64,000 nucleotides of DNA from Phytopythium helicoides (GCA_024867545.1 JANFNE010000063.1:1-64000), one strand, 5' to 3'; numbered from the stretch's first letter, positions 46,571 to 58,016 are shown. The notes: generated by a model from the letters alone, not told the origin. Numbers and translations: made by a program.

Positions 46571-48058
46571 ATGAGCGACATGCGGCGGCTAGTGGCTCAG
46601 CGCGTAGTGCCCGCGCTCTCCAGCGACTGGCGCAAGGGCCAGCACGGTGCGTCAGGTGGATCTGCGGCTCTCTGCTGAGTCTGTGGGTGTCTTACGGTCG
46701 CTGCAGGTCGCGTGGGGATCGTGGGCGGATCCTTCGAGTACACCGGCGCGCCGTTCTACGCCGGCGTCTCGAGCCTCAAGACGGTAACTCACCGTGTTCC
46801 CCCACCGCTCTCGAGGCCATGAACTCACACCACTACGCTCGACGAATAGGGCGCGGACCTGTGCCACCTCTTCTGCGTAGCGGAGGCCGCCGTGCCCATC
46901 AAGAGCTATAGCCCCGAGCTCATTGTCCACCCGCTGCTGCGCTCCGACGCGTCGCTGCGAGAGCTACCGCCCGCCCAACGGCAGTCGAAGCTCGACGATG
47001 CAGCGGAGGACATTGCTCGCGTCTTTCCGCGTATTGACGCACTGGTGATCGGCCCAGGGCTCGGGCGTGACGCGGCAGTGCATGAGGTCACGCGCGCTCT
47101 CATCCGCCGAGCAATTGAGTCAGATCTGCCGCTTGTGCTTGACGGAGATGCGCTGTACTTGGTTAGCCAAGACCCAAGCGTGATCAAAGGCAATACGAAC
47201 GCAGTTTTGACCCCGAATGCGGTGAGTCAGCTGAAATGTGAGCGATGAAATTGCCAAGCGGTACGAAGGGCTGATTGCGGTGCAATTCAAAGATGGAGTA
47301 CGCGCGGCTGTGTGCTGCTGCGGGACTGCTGCCGACCGTGGACGTTGAGAAGGCAGCAGCAGTAGCACCTGACCAGTTGAGCCAAGCGTGAGTGCACATA
47401 CGTGTGGGTGTTCGCGACCTTGTTCTGATTGACAAATGCGCCGACACAGGCTCGAGTTCCCGGTCGTCATTCAGAAAGGAAAGGTCGACTTAATCACGGA
47501 TGGCCGCACCAGTGAGCAAAAGATTGGCCCTGATAGCCTTTTGCAAATATGAGCCCACACTCACATTGTCAAATTGAGCGCAGCCATCACGAGCCAAGAG
47601 TTTGGCTGCCCTCGTCGTTGCGGTGGGCAGGGCGACGTACGTTAACCTCCTTCATTTACTGCGCGAATAATCTTTGTTTATCCGCTGAATGTTCAGGTGC
47701 TGAGTGGCTCGATCGCGACGTTCGCAGCTTGGGCAAAACACGCCAGCCTGTACGTTTCGGCCATTGATTATTGATCATGTTGAAGCCTAACGATTTCGAG
47801 TGCGCTCCAGAGCTGCTGAAGAATTCACCGGCAACCCGCTACTGCTCGCCGCGTACGGCGGCTCGCTGGTCACCCGCGCGAGGTATGCACTAATCGTATC
47901 AAGATTTCCTTAAGGCATGCGAATACCTGACTGTTCGAATAACAACTCGCAGCGCTGCACTCGCCTTCGAGGAGCACCAGCGATCCATGACAGCGCCAGA
48001 CATCCTACACTGTGTCGGCAAGGGGTTCATCACTGCGTTCCCGTCTTCTCGCGTTTAG
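46571..48058 (+). CDS. NAXD: ATP/ADP-dependent NAD(P)H-hydrate dehydratase
   Basis: Repairs hydrated NADH/NADPH by ATP-dependent dehydration (YjeF_C/carbohydrate-kinase-like fold). Exons 46571-46646, 46707-46783, 46850-47221, 47293-47387 and 47450-47511 join in phase. Smaller exons follow: one ending GCPRRCGGQGD, one LSGSIATFAAWAKHAS, one GNPLLLAAYGGSLVTR, and the last ends at 48058. Signature blocks are GRVGIVGGSFEYTGAPFYAG, IKSYSPELIVHPLL, ALVIGPGLGRD, PLVLDGDALYL, VLTPNA and GGQGD (the catalytic Asp in the GxGD block, where the third residue is Gln). The length is close to other eukaryotic NAXD proteins. With eight or nine exons it is the most intron-rich gene here. Exact borders of the last three exons are uncertain. 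Confidence 0.85.
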
Positions 48059-48429
48059 ACACGCGGCCGTCAGCAGAGGTCGCTCTTATGGGGACTTTTG
48101 GAAGGCTCCAGCCCTGTCTGGTGGACGCCTGTTGTTGTTGAGTGACGAATGCGACGTGCTCTGCTCCCCACTGTTCGTTAGCGTTCCTTGAGTAGTCGAA
48201 GCTATCTGAGCCTATTGAGATAGATCGCGTTGCCGGTGATGAGTTGAGTGGTGGGTGGACACGCACGCAGCGGCACCACCGGAGGAGATGAGCAGCTTCA
48301 GCGCGCCTTCTCTGCCACGTACTTGCGGCGCTCATGATGACCAGAGTTGTGACTCGAAGGTGACACCGTCGCTTAATCAGCTGGGCAGGAATAGTTCACA
48401 ACTCGACTCGCCAGCTCCTGAACGAACCG

Positions 48430-49156
48430 ATGGCTGTTGCAGACGACATCATCCGCGAGAATGAGCTTGAACTGGCTGGTACGGCGATTGCATCGGCGAC
48501 GAGGACATCAAGAGACTGATGTGTTTAACCCTGTGTTGCTGCAGGTTTCGCAGCGGGCAGTGTGACGGACTTCTCCCCCGTGCTGGAGCGAGTGCTCGAG
48601 GACATGCGGCGCACAGGCGTTGCGTGCTATTCGTGGTCGCACCTCAAGCTGCTGCTGCTAGCCAAGCTCCGTGCAGCGCTAGCCCAGCTACCACCGGCCG
48701 ACAGACGCCACGACGAGCGATGCGCCAACATCACGCAGCTCCTCGACACATTCGAAGGGTGCGAAGATTTCTCGATGACTCATGGGATAGCATTCCTGAT
48801 CTCGCGTGGTTATGCAGACCGCCGTTCACGCTACAGCGACTGACGGAGGTGATTCTCGAGCCACAAAAGTCGTACAAGAGCACGCACAAGCTCATCAACG
48901 CACTCGAGAAGGTGAGTGCGGTTCATAAAAGGCTTAGAACTCAACATGTTCTGACGTTGTTGATGGTGTGGAGCAGTTGCTTGCTATTAGCTCCACCGTG
49001 CAAGTCGTGGATCCTCGCTCAGCTCAGCTCCTCCACCAACAAAACGACCCGAAGTCACCGGAAATCGAGGTGGCACCCGCTCCCATTGCGGTTGTAGTGA
49101 ATGGTGCTGCTAGCTTGGATCCGGTCGCCCGCGCGCCGTGGGGTGGCAACTCGTAG
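48430..49156 (+). CDS. PPP4R2: Protein phosphatase 4 regulatory subunit 2
   Basis: Exons 48430-48478, 48545-48758, 48818-48911 and 48977-49156 join in phase (introns of 66, 59 and 65 bp). The product has about 178 residues. Family motifs: FSPVLERVLEDMRRTGVACY, WSHLKLLLLAKLRAAL, LLDTFEGPPFTLQRLTEVIL and YKSTHKLINALEK, which match the conserved N-terminal helical region of PPP4R2. The subunit directs the PP4 catalytic subunit, for example in DNA-damage responses and centrosome function. The acidic C-terminal half of animal proteins is mostly absent. An upstream ATG-led ORF (48289 onward, another frame) may be a further 5' exon, so the start is not certain. Confidence 0.8.
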
Positions 49157-49273
49157 TGTGGGCTGAGCCTTGTGCTACTGCCTCTCCATCACTCGCAATT
49201 CCATCTCAATCAAATCTTATATGTCATCAATTACTGCTAGATTCACTGGATATCTGCATCGTTCGTTCGAACA

Positions 49274-51662
49274 CTACGTCGTCTGGTAGCTGGCCGCAAG
49301 CATGACCCACGTGGCGAACGTGTTGTCGGCGTATGCAAAGCTGCGAACAGCCACGCCAAAGCGGGCTGTTCGCGCATGAAGCGCAACGAGCTGCTGCACG
49401 ACGGTGTCGGATTGTAGCGTCGATGCAATGGCGTCTTCAATGCTTTCCCACGTGAAAAGCAAAGGCACGCCCTGGAAAGTATGTCCATCGGGCACGAAAC
49501 GCGTGATGCTTTGCTGGAAAAACTCGTTTTCAATCTGAGGCACATCGTATAGGCGCTCAATTTCATAAGCGTTGAGTGCTGGCAATAAGTGAAACCCAAG
49601 CTCATCGCTCCAGCGCGTCAAGAGCGAGTTGGAGCGGCGACGTGACGTAATTTCGAGTCGTATAGCTGCTGTCCACTCTTGTTCTCTGTACGCAACTATG
49701 CCAACACTCGGTGGTGCAAGATAAACCGGGGCTTGAGCGAATGGAAGGCTGGTGATAAGGTCTTCATCCATCCGCTTCCACATCGTCTCATCTTCAAAGA
49801 CAAAAGAAGTCTCGAATAACGACCACTTTCGTGGCTGAACATTAGCGAAAAACTGGCAGTCGTTGAACACACAATCTACCGAGCAGTACTTGATCTGGAC
49901 TCGAGCTGTTGGGTTCATTTCAATCTTTTCTCCAGATGACGGCTCCCAAAACACAATCTTCCTCGTGCTAGAGTTGACACAACGTTACCCACAGTCAGAT
50001 CACAGCTTAAAACGTAATTCTTTACTTGAGAACCCCACCTCGGCGCGTCGATAGAACTTCCTCTGGTTAAAACCCACGCGTGGCCAATCTCTGATGCTGA
50101 TGGTAGTTGTGTTTGCTGCGGACTTCTGGATCTCGGAGACGCGCGCCGCATAGATTCTCTTTTCGCAGTCGAAACGGTTCCAATGCACACGTACGCATCC
50201 AATCCACAACCCAGCAATAAGGATGCCAGCAGCAACTGCAGAAAATAGACAAGTTAGACCCTTCCCACCCTTACTTGAAGACTTGATTAAAAACTCCTAC
50301 CGCGTGATCGAGAGCGTCTCCTTTCTTCAGCGCCAGAAACGTTGGTATTGATCGCCACACCTCGTCACGTGTGCCTCCTACCAACGTGCGACTTTCAAAC
50401 GGCAACAAATTCACAAAACGCGCGGCCTCACTCGGTGATCTCACAGCTGCGGGCATCCGTAATCGCACCAGAAACCGGCACACCATACGGTAGCGACCTT
50501 CTTCATCTTCAGCAAATAACTTGATCAATCGAGGTCGAGAGCTCACATGCTCTAAGAGTCGAGAATACTCATCACTGGTTTCATCCCGACTCGATGAGAG
50601 TGCTGGCGAGTCGTACCGCGTTTCCGATCGATACTCTTCCCACCAGCTCTTGGCATACTTGAAAAACCCGTGACTTCGAGCATTCTGCTCCAACGTCTGC
50701 TTGTTTAGTAGTTGAGTCGCCAAATGTCCGATCTGCGCTGTTCTTTTTAAGTTTAAAATGTCACCCCGGAAATCGAGTGTTCCAACCGGAACCTTCATCG
50801 CTCCCACGAGTTGGAGGGGGAAATGTACCATGGGGAGACCGGAGCATAAAACACGCCGCCAATTAAGTCGATGCACGGCAACAAGATCGACAGCCAGCTC
50901 TTGCCATCTCATATCCATTGGGGACTTCCACCACAATAGCTTCTTGACTACCTTCAGGAGGTGGATCTGTACTGGCTCGTCAATTTCACAGAGTGATTCC
51001 CAGGTAGTTATTACCTTGACGTCAATAGTACCTCGTGATTGAGTTGTTTGGGATCGCTTTGTGATGCGAAAACGAAAGTGCTCGTCAAACTTTGGGTCGA
51101 CTGAGCATGGAACATCGCTAGAGATCTGTCGCTGCCCTTGAAAGACGGCAACAACACGAAAGAATGGGATAGTTTGGCCGACGTGGTTTGCCGTCACACC
51201 AAAAGGAAGACCTCCATCCTCGCCTTCTTCGATGAGCTGGTCGACAAATGCTCTGCCCCCAGAGAGTCGTAGATACAACGTGTTGCCAGTCTCGTTGTTG
51301 TCTAAGTCATCGCTCAGCATAAATGCTGGCTGGTCTTGTACAGCAGTCTCAGAAGTTTTGTCTTGCTCAGAATCCAAAGCACGCACCGACGCGACCACCT
51401 GCTGAACTAACTCGCTCTCGAGTACTTGCTGGATCAAATTCTCCTTATCATCATGTGCAACTTCGTCCCCAGAAACGATTTGGGAAGCGTCGACGGCCTT
51501 GTTGCTGCGCGACTTGGCCCTGACTAGAGCACGAATGTGGTCATAGATCCCCTCGTCGCGTAGCTTGGAGTCTATCGCAGCGCGCAACGTCCGCACTCGC
51601 TCAGTGTCCGACGACCCATCGTGATGTGCGACCGCTAGAGGGTCCGTCAGATCCATATTCAT
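49274..51662 (-). CDS. CEP76: CEP76 homologue (centrosomal protein 76)
   Basis: Exons 51662-50301, 50235-50039 and 49967-49274 join in phase (introns 50300-50236 and 50038-49968) to about 750 residues. The N-terminus is helical. A C2-like domain follows around residues 125-310 (LYLRLSGGRAFVDQLIEEGE), then a transglutaminase-like peptidase-fold region (YAKSWWEEYRSE, KGDALDHALLLASLLLGCGL, HAWVLT) without an evident catalytic Cys at the usual place. The C-terminal domain has NDCQFFANVQ, VPDGHTFQGVPLLFTW and TFATWVMLA. The order and blocks match CEP76, which limits centriole reduplication. In a zoosporic oomycete it probably acts at the basal body. It is convergent with PPP4R2 (117 bp) and divergent from the channel gene. 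Confidence 0.88.
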
Positions 51663-51813
51663 GTAAAGAGGATCTCAGATCTTTTGCCGTTGGCGCCTGA
51701 ACAGGAATAGCCTGAAGGCGAGATTTACAAGTATTTGCGGCAACGCAGTGTCTGCTAGTCTGGGAGTTACTGTTGCTGCAGATGAGGTTCTCACTCTCAA
51801 ACACCCACAAACT

Positions 51814-54035
51814 ATGGAAGCTCCACACACAGTCGCTGAGCCATCGCTGATCGGGGCGTGGGGAGAGAGCACGGCCGCACGACTTACTCGGATAGAGGAT
51901 CAAATGACAAGTATGCAGGAGCAGATAGTGTCAACTAACGACTTGATCCGCGAGTTGAGCGCTCTCGTGAATCGACAAATCGAGGTGTGATTCGATGCAT
52001 CGATCGATTTGCTTGTGGATACCCGCTTATGCTGCACGTGTACGCACAGTCTCCGCAGAACATGCGGCGCAGTTTTGCCACAGATATGACGCCACCGAAT
52101 ATGGCCTTACAAGGTCGAAAGCTTGGTCCAACCTTTTCCGCAGCCAGAATCGCCATGGATATCGCTGGCTCAAGTGACAATCTACCAGTAGAGCCAACAA
52201 CAACAGAAAAAGAGGAGCTAGGAGGGGACGCCCTCATCGAAGCTGCGGCGACAACCGTTCAGGATGCCAGTTTGAGCAATTCTCATTCACTCACCGTCGT
52301 CCCATTATCGACAAAGATGGTCAGCAAGGGAGTCGCAGTTGTGCACACCAATGCAAAATCAGGTGCTAGTGAAATCAACCATGTAAGCTCAGATGTCAGT
52401 GACCCACCACGGAAACAAAGTAGACCGACCGCTATCAAACAATCCATACCAGAGGGAGTGGAAGTTGCTCCTCCAGAAGCAGCAAGCTCTGCCACCCCAG
52501 GGATGAGGCAGTTCCGTGTCGAGAACAAAATCACCAGACATTTGTCTACCTTCTCGCTGGCAGGAAATACCAATAAGATAAGTTCGCCGCAACAACCGCC
52601 GCGAAAACTACCCCGCCGATCCCGCTGGTCACAAGTCCTTTTCAAGAATTCTGTATCGCCAGAGGAACTGTTGCTAGCGCGAGATCCTAACTTCCGCCTA
52701 CACCGCTATACTTTGCGCCACGACTCTAGCGAGCGGTACGCATGGGATGTGCTTGTCATGGTCATGATCCTCGTTGAAGTGATAATCACACCGCTTTCGA
52801 TCGGCTTCGAGCTTGAGTCACCTTTCTTGCGCACTTTTAACGGCCTGGGCTCGGCTGTCTTTGGAATTGACTTCTTCGTGCAGATGTTTTCATCGTACAC
52901 TAACAGTCGAGGTCAAGTCATCTCTGGTCCGCGTAATACGACCAAACATTATTTGCAGAGTATTTGGGCTCTCCCTGACTTTCTGGGGTGGTTTCCTTTC
53001 GAGAAGCTCACAAGCCCGGCAAATAGCAGGGCATTTGGCATCTCAAAAGTGATCAGGTTAGCCAAAGTGAGTCAGCTAGCACGTAAGTTGCACAGCGCAA
53101 AGAAGGCGGGCATTCTTCGATTCATTCGCCTGCTGGGAGTAGTTTTCATGACGAGCCATGTGCTCACATGCTACTGGTATTTCATTGCTGACGACTGGAA
53201 AATGCATATCCATGAAGGCGATTATGCACCCAGGTCCGTTGGTGGCCTCTACGCGCTTTGTTGGTCGTTGGTGATTGGCTGCCTAAACGCGAGTCCCCCC
53301 GCCATGTACTCGGCAGTCGAATCGGTATCTGTTGCTGTCTTCATGTTGATCGGTAACCTGATCCAAGCGAGCGTCTTCGGCTCTGTTGCTGTTTTGATTT
53401 CCTCATTCGATGAAGAAGAAGCTTCATACAACCAAAAACTCATCACGGTCTATGAGCGATGCAAATTCCTGGGCATCCCGGACGATCTTGTGCGTCGCAT
53501 TCGAGGCTACTACGAAAACCTTTGGAGAGAAACTAAGAGCGTGAGCTCGGACGGTGACTCTTTTATCAACGAGTTGTCGCCTGCACTGATTTGCGAAGTG
53601 AAGTTCCAACTGTACCGAGATATGCTGACTCAGATTCCCTTCTTGTCGGCGCAGACGGTATCGCCGTCAGTCATTGAAATGCTCATTCTGAACCTACGAA
53701 CGGTAATCTACATGCAGGACGATGTACTCATCCGCAAGGGCGAGGTCGGTGACTGGATGGGGTTTATCGGATCCAAGGGCTCGGTGGGCGTACTTGACCC
53801 CTCGTCCACAGTGCGCAAAATCATTCGCATTCTTCGTAAAGGTGACTATTTTGGAGAAATGGCGTTGCTGCAGCGCGCCAAGCGATCCACTACTGCCGTC
53901 GCGCTGTCTTGGGTGCAAATACACGTACTGTGCCGCGCTGACCTGGACAGTGTTAAGGACCAGTACCCAACACAGGCCGCAGTGCTAGAAGACGAGATTA
54001 ACAAGTACATGCAGTGCAAAGTCACTTACAAGTAG
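51814..54035 (+). CDS. Voltage/cyclic-nucleotide-gated-type ion channel
   Basis: Proposed exon 1 is 51814-51984 (57 residues, coiled-coil RIEDQMTSMQEQIVSTNDL). A 65-bp intron (51985-52049) leads in phase into the main exon, 52050-54035. If exon 1 is not used, the first ATG of the main ORF is 52029. The product has S1 (VLVMVMILVEVIITPLSIGF), S2 (GLGSAVFGIDFFVQMF), a basic S4-like segment (ISKVIRLAKVSQLARKLHSA), S5 (LLGVVFMTSHVLTCYWYF), a pore loop, S6 (VSVAVFMLIGNLIQASVFGS), a C-linker (RRIRGYYENLW) and a cyclic-nucleotide-binding fold (GDYFGEMALL, RSTTAVA). The pore reads LVIGCLNAS instead of the GYG/GFG filter of K+ channels, so its selectivity cannot be assumed. It is a plasma-membrane or flagellar-membrane channel. 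Confidence 0.8.
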
Positions 54036-54077
54036 CATGTTGGTAATAGAATCGCTCCTTTCGAGTGGCCTCGACTT

Positions 54078-56573
54078 CTAAATGCTGACTGTGTAGATCC
54101 GAACAGAATGATCACTACTCGCTGCTGCAATTACCAAATATTGCTTCTGTTTACCACCGAGGCTCCTTTCAGCAGGTGTAACTGCAGGAAACCATGCTAG
54201 CCGAGAGATCGACGACGACGGGGAGAGGTCGATTGGCACAGCGCCAAAACTAACGCACTGAACAGCCCCTGCTTCTACGAACACAGAGTAGAATTTGCAG
54301 ATGCCAGTCTCCAGACCTATAGCCAGCAAGTTGGTTCCGAATGAGCGCGGAGCGAACGCAACGGCAGTGACGGCAGCAGTCTCGGGAACCATGCGACCGA
54401 GACTAAAAGATGCCCCACTCGATGCCTTCATCCAGATAGAAAATGATTGGTCGCGTGAACCGACAGCGAACATTTGCGAGTCGGGAGCCCACGTGCACGA
54501 CCAAATGATGCGTCGATGAGGTTTTTGGCGCTCATGCATAACGAATTTACCATCACTTTGACGGGCATAGACGCAAAGCTGTCGGTCTTTGGATACAGAC
54601 AGCAGATATTGCTCGTCCGGAGAAAATGCCAACTGTACGACCGAGCTCTTATGACCAGCAAGAGGTGACTGTGTAGCGCTCCAATCACTCGTACTCCAAA
54701 GCCAAATGCTTGCAAAATGCTCTTCTCTAGACTTGCAAGCAGAGGCGATGAGCGTTCCAGATTGGTTGCTGGCCACACAGAGTAGTTCGTTGCCGTGACC
54801 ATAAAGCTTTCTTACTTCTGGCCACAGTGTCTTGCGATGTAATCCGTCCCCTACTGGGACTCTGCGAGAGGAGTCTTCGTCGTCGTCACTCAGCGATGCA
54901 TATTCTTGAGAATCTGAAGCATCAGTGCTAGCACCAATCTTGTTCGTCAAACTCAGTTCGGGGAGATATGCATGCTCCACAGCATTGCCTTTGACCACGT
55001 CATCCAGAGTTCCATCATTATCTCGAGCCAGAAGCGTAGCGGCTGTCTTGTACACTTGGTTGGGAGCCTCAAACACACGTAAAATCTTCTCATCTGCACC
55101 GCTCACTAGTCTATCAGTGATGTTTGGATGCCCAGTCGTCTGGCCAAGGAAACATCCGCAGTTCAGGTCGTAGCCATGCACTTGCGCACGAGAGATTTCG
55201 TGCCAGTCGCTATCCGATCTCGCCAAGATTCGGGTCGTTTGGTCTAGTGACACTGACATTAGAAGATTTCCAGACGGAGACCACGATAAATCCGTGACTG
55301 CTTTCGTATGGCCGTTGACAGACACGGCCGGGTGAAACAAGCTGTCTGGCGCAGAAGATCGGCGCCACCGCTCAATATGCCCGCTGAAATTCAGTGTAAA
55401 CAAGTCGACACAGCCATCGCCAGATGAGATATTAGCGACTGCTAGCAACCCATTTCCACCAGTAGCACCGACAACACTAGATGGCGACCAACCGCCTCGG
55501 GTTTCTTGATTTTCCCATAGAATCACTGTGTTGTCCATTGACGCGGAGATCAGTGTGGGGTAGTTGTAGTTGAAACTTCTAGGCTCAGTCCACTGTAGTG
55601 AGGTGACCCAATCTTCATGGCCAAGCAAAAGTGCGTCAAATTGCACTGCATAGTCAAGGGTTCGACCGTATGCGGAGGAATATGCTGCAGAGTACTGCAA
55701 TGAATCGTCTGCCTCCTCCTCGTGCTTTGCACTTGTCACTTGAATTTCCCAGAGTCGAATACGTTGGTCCTGCGAGCCGGACGCCAATGTGACGTGGCAC
55801 AGAGCATCCAGCCGTGCATCATACTGCGAGCGCTGGAATGCGACGCTGCGCACCCAGTCGTGGTGCCCGGTAAGTGCTACGAGCGGCCGCCATTCAACCT
55901 CGTCAACGTCGAGCTCGAACAGATGCACCTTGTGGTCGACTCCACCAGCCGCCACCAGCACAGTCTCCACTGTCTTAATGCTTCCATCCGATGAAGTTGT
56001 CAGCACTGCTGCATCCACCGTCTCCATGATCATCCGCACGCCGTTGTTGAGCGCCAAGAGCTTCCACTCAGCGACTTCGTTGCTGCCCTTCTTCTGGTAG
56101 AACCCTGCAATGGTGCCATCGGAGAACGTTGCAATAGCGATCCACCATCCACTGGTCTCCGTCATGACCACCGCCGACACAGACGCCGCTGGCAGCCGCT
56201 GCTTGGACACCTCGCCCGCTGCCGAGAGTACCTCCAACTCCCAATCTTGGCTCCTGCGCCACAGCAGCACGCGGCCTTCTGCATCTCCCGCCAGCACCAA
56301 CTCGCCTCGGCCCAGCGCCTCATACAGGTAAACGCAGGTGACCGCCGCTCCCTCACGCGTCGGCAGCCGGTGGTGCAGCGTGCGCACCACCTTTGGCGCC
56401 TGTCGCCCGCGCTTCTCCACTAGCGCCACCCCCACGCCAGCCGCGAATGCCGCGCGCAGCTCGCGCTCCTCTGCGCCTTTACCAACTGACGCGCAGCCGC
56501 CGCGACGCCCGCTGAGCGCGCCGGAGCTGGCGCCGCAGCCCACGGCGACGTGTGCGAGCTCGACCGCCGCCAT
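54078..56573 (-). CDS. ELP2: Elongator complex subunit 2
   Basis: Single-exon WD40 protein of 831 residues from the ATG at 56573 (MAAVELAHVAVG). Elongator modifies wobble uridines of tRNAs (cm5U34 pathway), and Elp2 is its twin beta-propeller scaffold. Typical Elp2 blocks are GHHDWVRSVAF, SGSQDQRIRLWEI, LLGHEDWVTSLQW, SASMDNTVILWE, SGHIERWRR, VNGHTKAVTDLSWSPSGNLL, ISRAQVHGYDLNC, RLVSGADEKILRVFEAP, LAGHKSSVVQLAFSPDEQYL and VGSRDQSFSIW. The length fits the family. The start codon faces XRCC2 across 38 bp, and the stop is 42 bp from that of the channel gene. Confidence 0.93.
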   Translation of the reverse strand: MAAVELAHVAVGCGASSGALSGRRGGCASVGKGAEERELRAAFAAGVGVALVEKRGRQAPKVVRTLHHRLPTREGAAVTCVYLYEALGRGELVLAGDAEGRVLLWRRSQDWELEVLSAAGEVSKQRLPAASVSAVVMTETSGWWIAIATFSDGTIAGFYQKKGSNEVAEWKLLALNNGVRMIMETVDAAVLTTSSDGSIKTVETVLVAAGGVDHKVHLFELDVDEVEWRPLVALTGHHDWVRSVAFQRSQYDARLDALCHVTLASGSQDQRIRLWEIQVTSAKHEEEADDSLQYSAAYSSAYGRTLDYAVQFDALLLGHEDWVTSLQWTEPRSFNYNYPTLISASMDNTVILWENQETRGGWSPSSVVGATGGNGLLAVANISSGDGCVDLFTLNFSGHIERWRRSSAPDSLFHPAVSVNGHTKAVTDLSWSPSGNLLMSVSLDQTTRILARSDSDWHEISRAQVHGYDLNCGCFLGQTTGHPNITDRLVSGADEKILRVFEAPNQVYKTAATLLARDNDGTLDDVVKGNAVEHAYLPELSLTNKIGASTDASDSQEYASLSDDDEDSSRRVPVGDGLHRKTLWPEVRKLYGHGNELLCVASNQSGTLIASACKSREEHFASIWLWSTSDWSATQSPLAGHKSSVVQLAFSPDEQYLLSVSKDRQLCVYARQSDGKFVMHERQKPHRRIIWSCTWAPDSQMFAVGSRDQSFSIWMKASSGASFSLGRMVPETAAVTAVAFAPRSFGTNLLAIGLETGICKFYSVFVEAGAVQCVSFGAVPIDLSPSSSISRLAWFPAVTPAERSLGGKQKQYLVIAAASSDHSVRIYTVSI

Positions 56574-56611
56574 TTGGGTCGCCGCCTTCAACGCCACTGG
56601 AATTTACGGAA

Positions 56612-57600
56612 ATGCGGTCGCCTTTCATAATTGAAATCGCCCGCCATACTGCAGCCAAGTGCACAACTGCAAGGTGCGCGCTCATGCTGTGGCAGCTCGG
56701 CGACGAGACGGCGCTCGACCTGCTGGCGCGCCACGTGCCGCGCAGCTTCCGCACGGGGCTGCGCTTCCTGGACGCGCCCGTCACGGCGCCGCCGGACCCG
56801 ACGGGCCGCTTCTCGGCCGGCGGCGGCGCGCGTGGCGACGGCTTCCGGCCGCGACAGGTCGTCGAGCTGTGCGGACCGGCCGACTCGCCCAAGACGGAGC
56901 TGCTGCTGCACGTGGTCGCGGCCTTCCTGCGCCACGACGCGCAGGCGCGCGTGTACATGTTCGACCATGAGCACGAGGTGCGCGCTGAGCGGCTGGTGGC
57001 GATCCTCGAGGGGCGTGGAGAGAGCGGCAAGGAGGCAAGGGAGACCGCGGCGCGCGTGACGCTGACGCGATGTAGAGACACCTTCCAGCTACTCGCGACG
57101 CTCAACAGCGTGCATTTCAAGCTGCTGGATGAGCCACCCACGCGTACGAGCGCGCGCTGAAGACGCAGAAAGGGGCGCGGACTGACGACGGCCGTGCCTG
57201 ACAGCGCTGCTAATTGTCTTCAACTGCATCGGGTCCTTCCGACCCATTGACAAGGTGGGTTTTGTGCAGTCGTGTGTTGTAGGTACACTATAGACTTATC
57301 AATTCCTGGCCTACCGAGCAGATGACTGCAAGACGCGTGGGCGAGGGACTTACCATGGCAGACCAGACCTTTGTATTCCTCAAACACTTCATCCGCTTCC
57401 ACTCGCCATTCGTATTCGCCGCCAAGACAATCAAGCGTATGACTTGGATAAAGAACTGGCGTTGATCGGTGCACACGAACTGACATGCCTATTTGATAGC
57501 GGAGAGGCGGAGACCGTGGGAGCACAACGAGTATATGCCGTCAACTTGGTCGAAACAAGTGACCAAGCGCATTTTCATCCGGTCCATTGCGCGGCAACAT
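56612..57600 (+). pseudogene. XRCC2: XRCC2-like RAD51 paralogue, reading frame interrupted
   Basis: The first ORF (ATG 56612, or 56684 for MLWQLGDETALDLLARHV) ends at a TGA at 57158-57160, after 183 codons. It has the XRCC2 RecA-like start: ARHVPRSFRTGLRFLDAP, a Walker-A-like loop VVELCGPADSPKTELLLHV and YMFDHEHEV. Further family-like pieces lie beyond the stop in different frames: AYERALKTQKGA (57130), VFNCIGSFRPIDK (57210), ADQTFVFLKHFIRFHSPFVF (57350), LDKELALIGAHEL (57450) and TKRIFIRS (57560). A 40-bp GT...AG piece at 57256-57295 could be an intron, but the remaining shifts are not explained by splicing that I can see. XRCC2 supports homologous recombination. Either the gene is a pseudogene or its exon structure is unusual. 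Confidence 0.6.
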
Positions 57601-58016
57601 AACGAGAGGTTGTGATTTAACAGACGTAAGTAGGAATCCTTTTGCTGGTTACTAAGCTTCTTGCCTTTTCAATGGCGAAACACTAGTAATTTACCAGACG
57701 AAGACGCGGGAATGCAATCGACAAATGATGCAATTGAGTTCGAGGCAAAGTGCGTGGTCAATGGAGAAAGGTACAGACTCACAATCACAGAATTTTCGTC
57801 GCTAAAACTATTCAACTCATAGCGATCTCTACAGTCAGGAGTACTCAGCACATTTACACGGAACGACAATCACATGTGCACCTCTTGAAACCTCATGGGT
57901 TCCCCCAGCAGGTTCTCGACGCAATTCCTCATCTTTTCGATCATATAAGTGATACCACCATTCGAAGGACATGTTGATGTATTCTCTTGGGGGATTATGA
58001 TCTGCTTGCTACAGAA
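57601..58016. other. Intergenic, no gene seen
   Basis: About 400 AT-rich bases between the XRCC2 remnants and the small ankyrin gene. Only short overlapping ORFs are present, and I recognise nothing in them. Confidence 0.6.
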
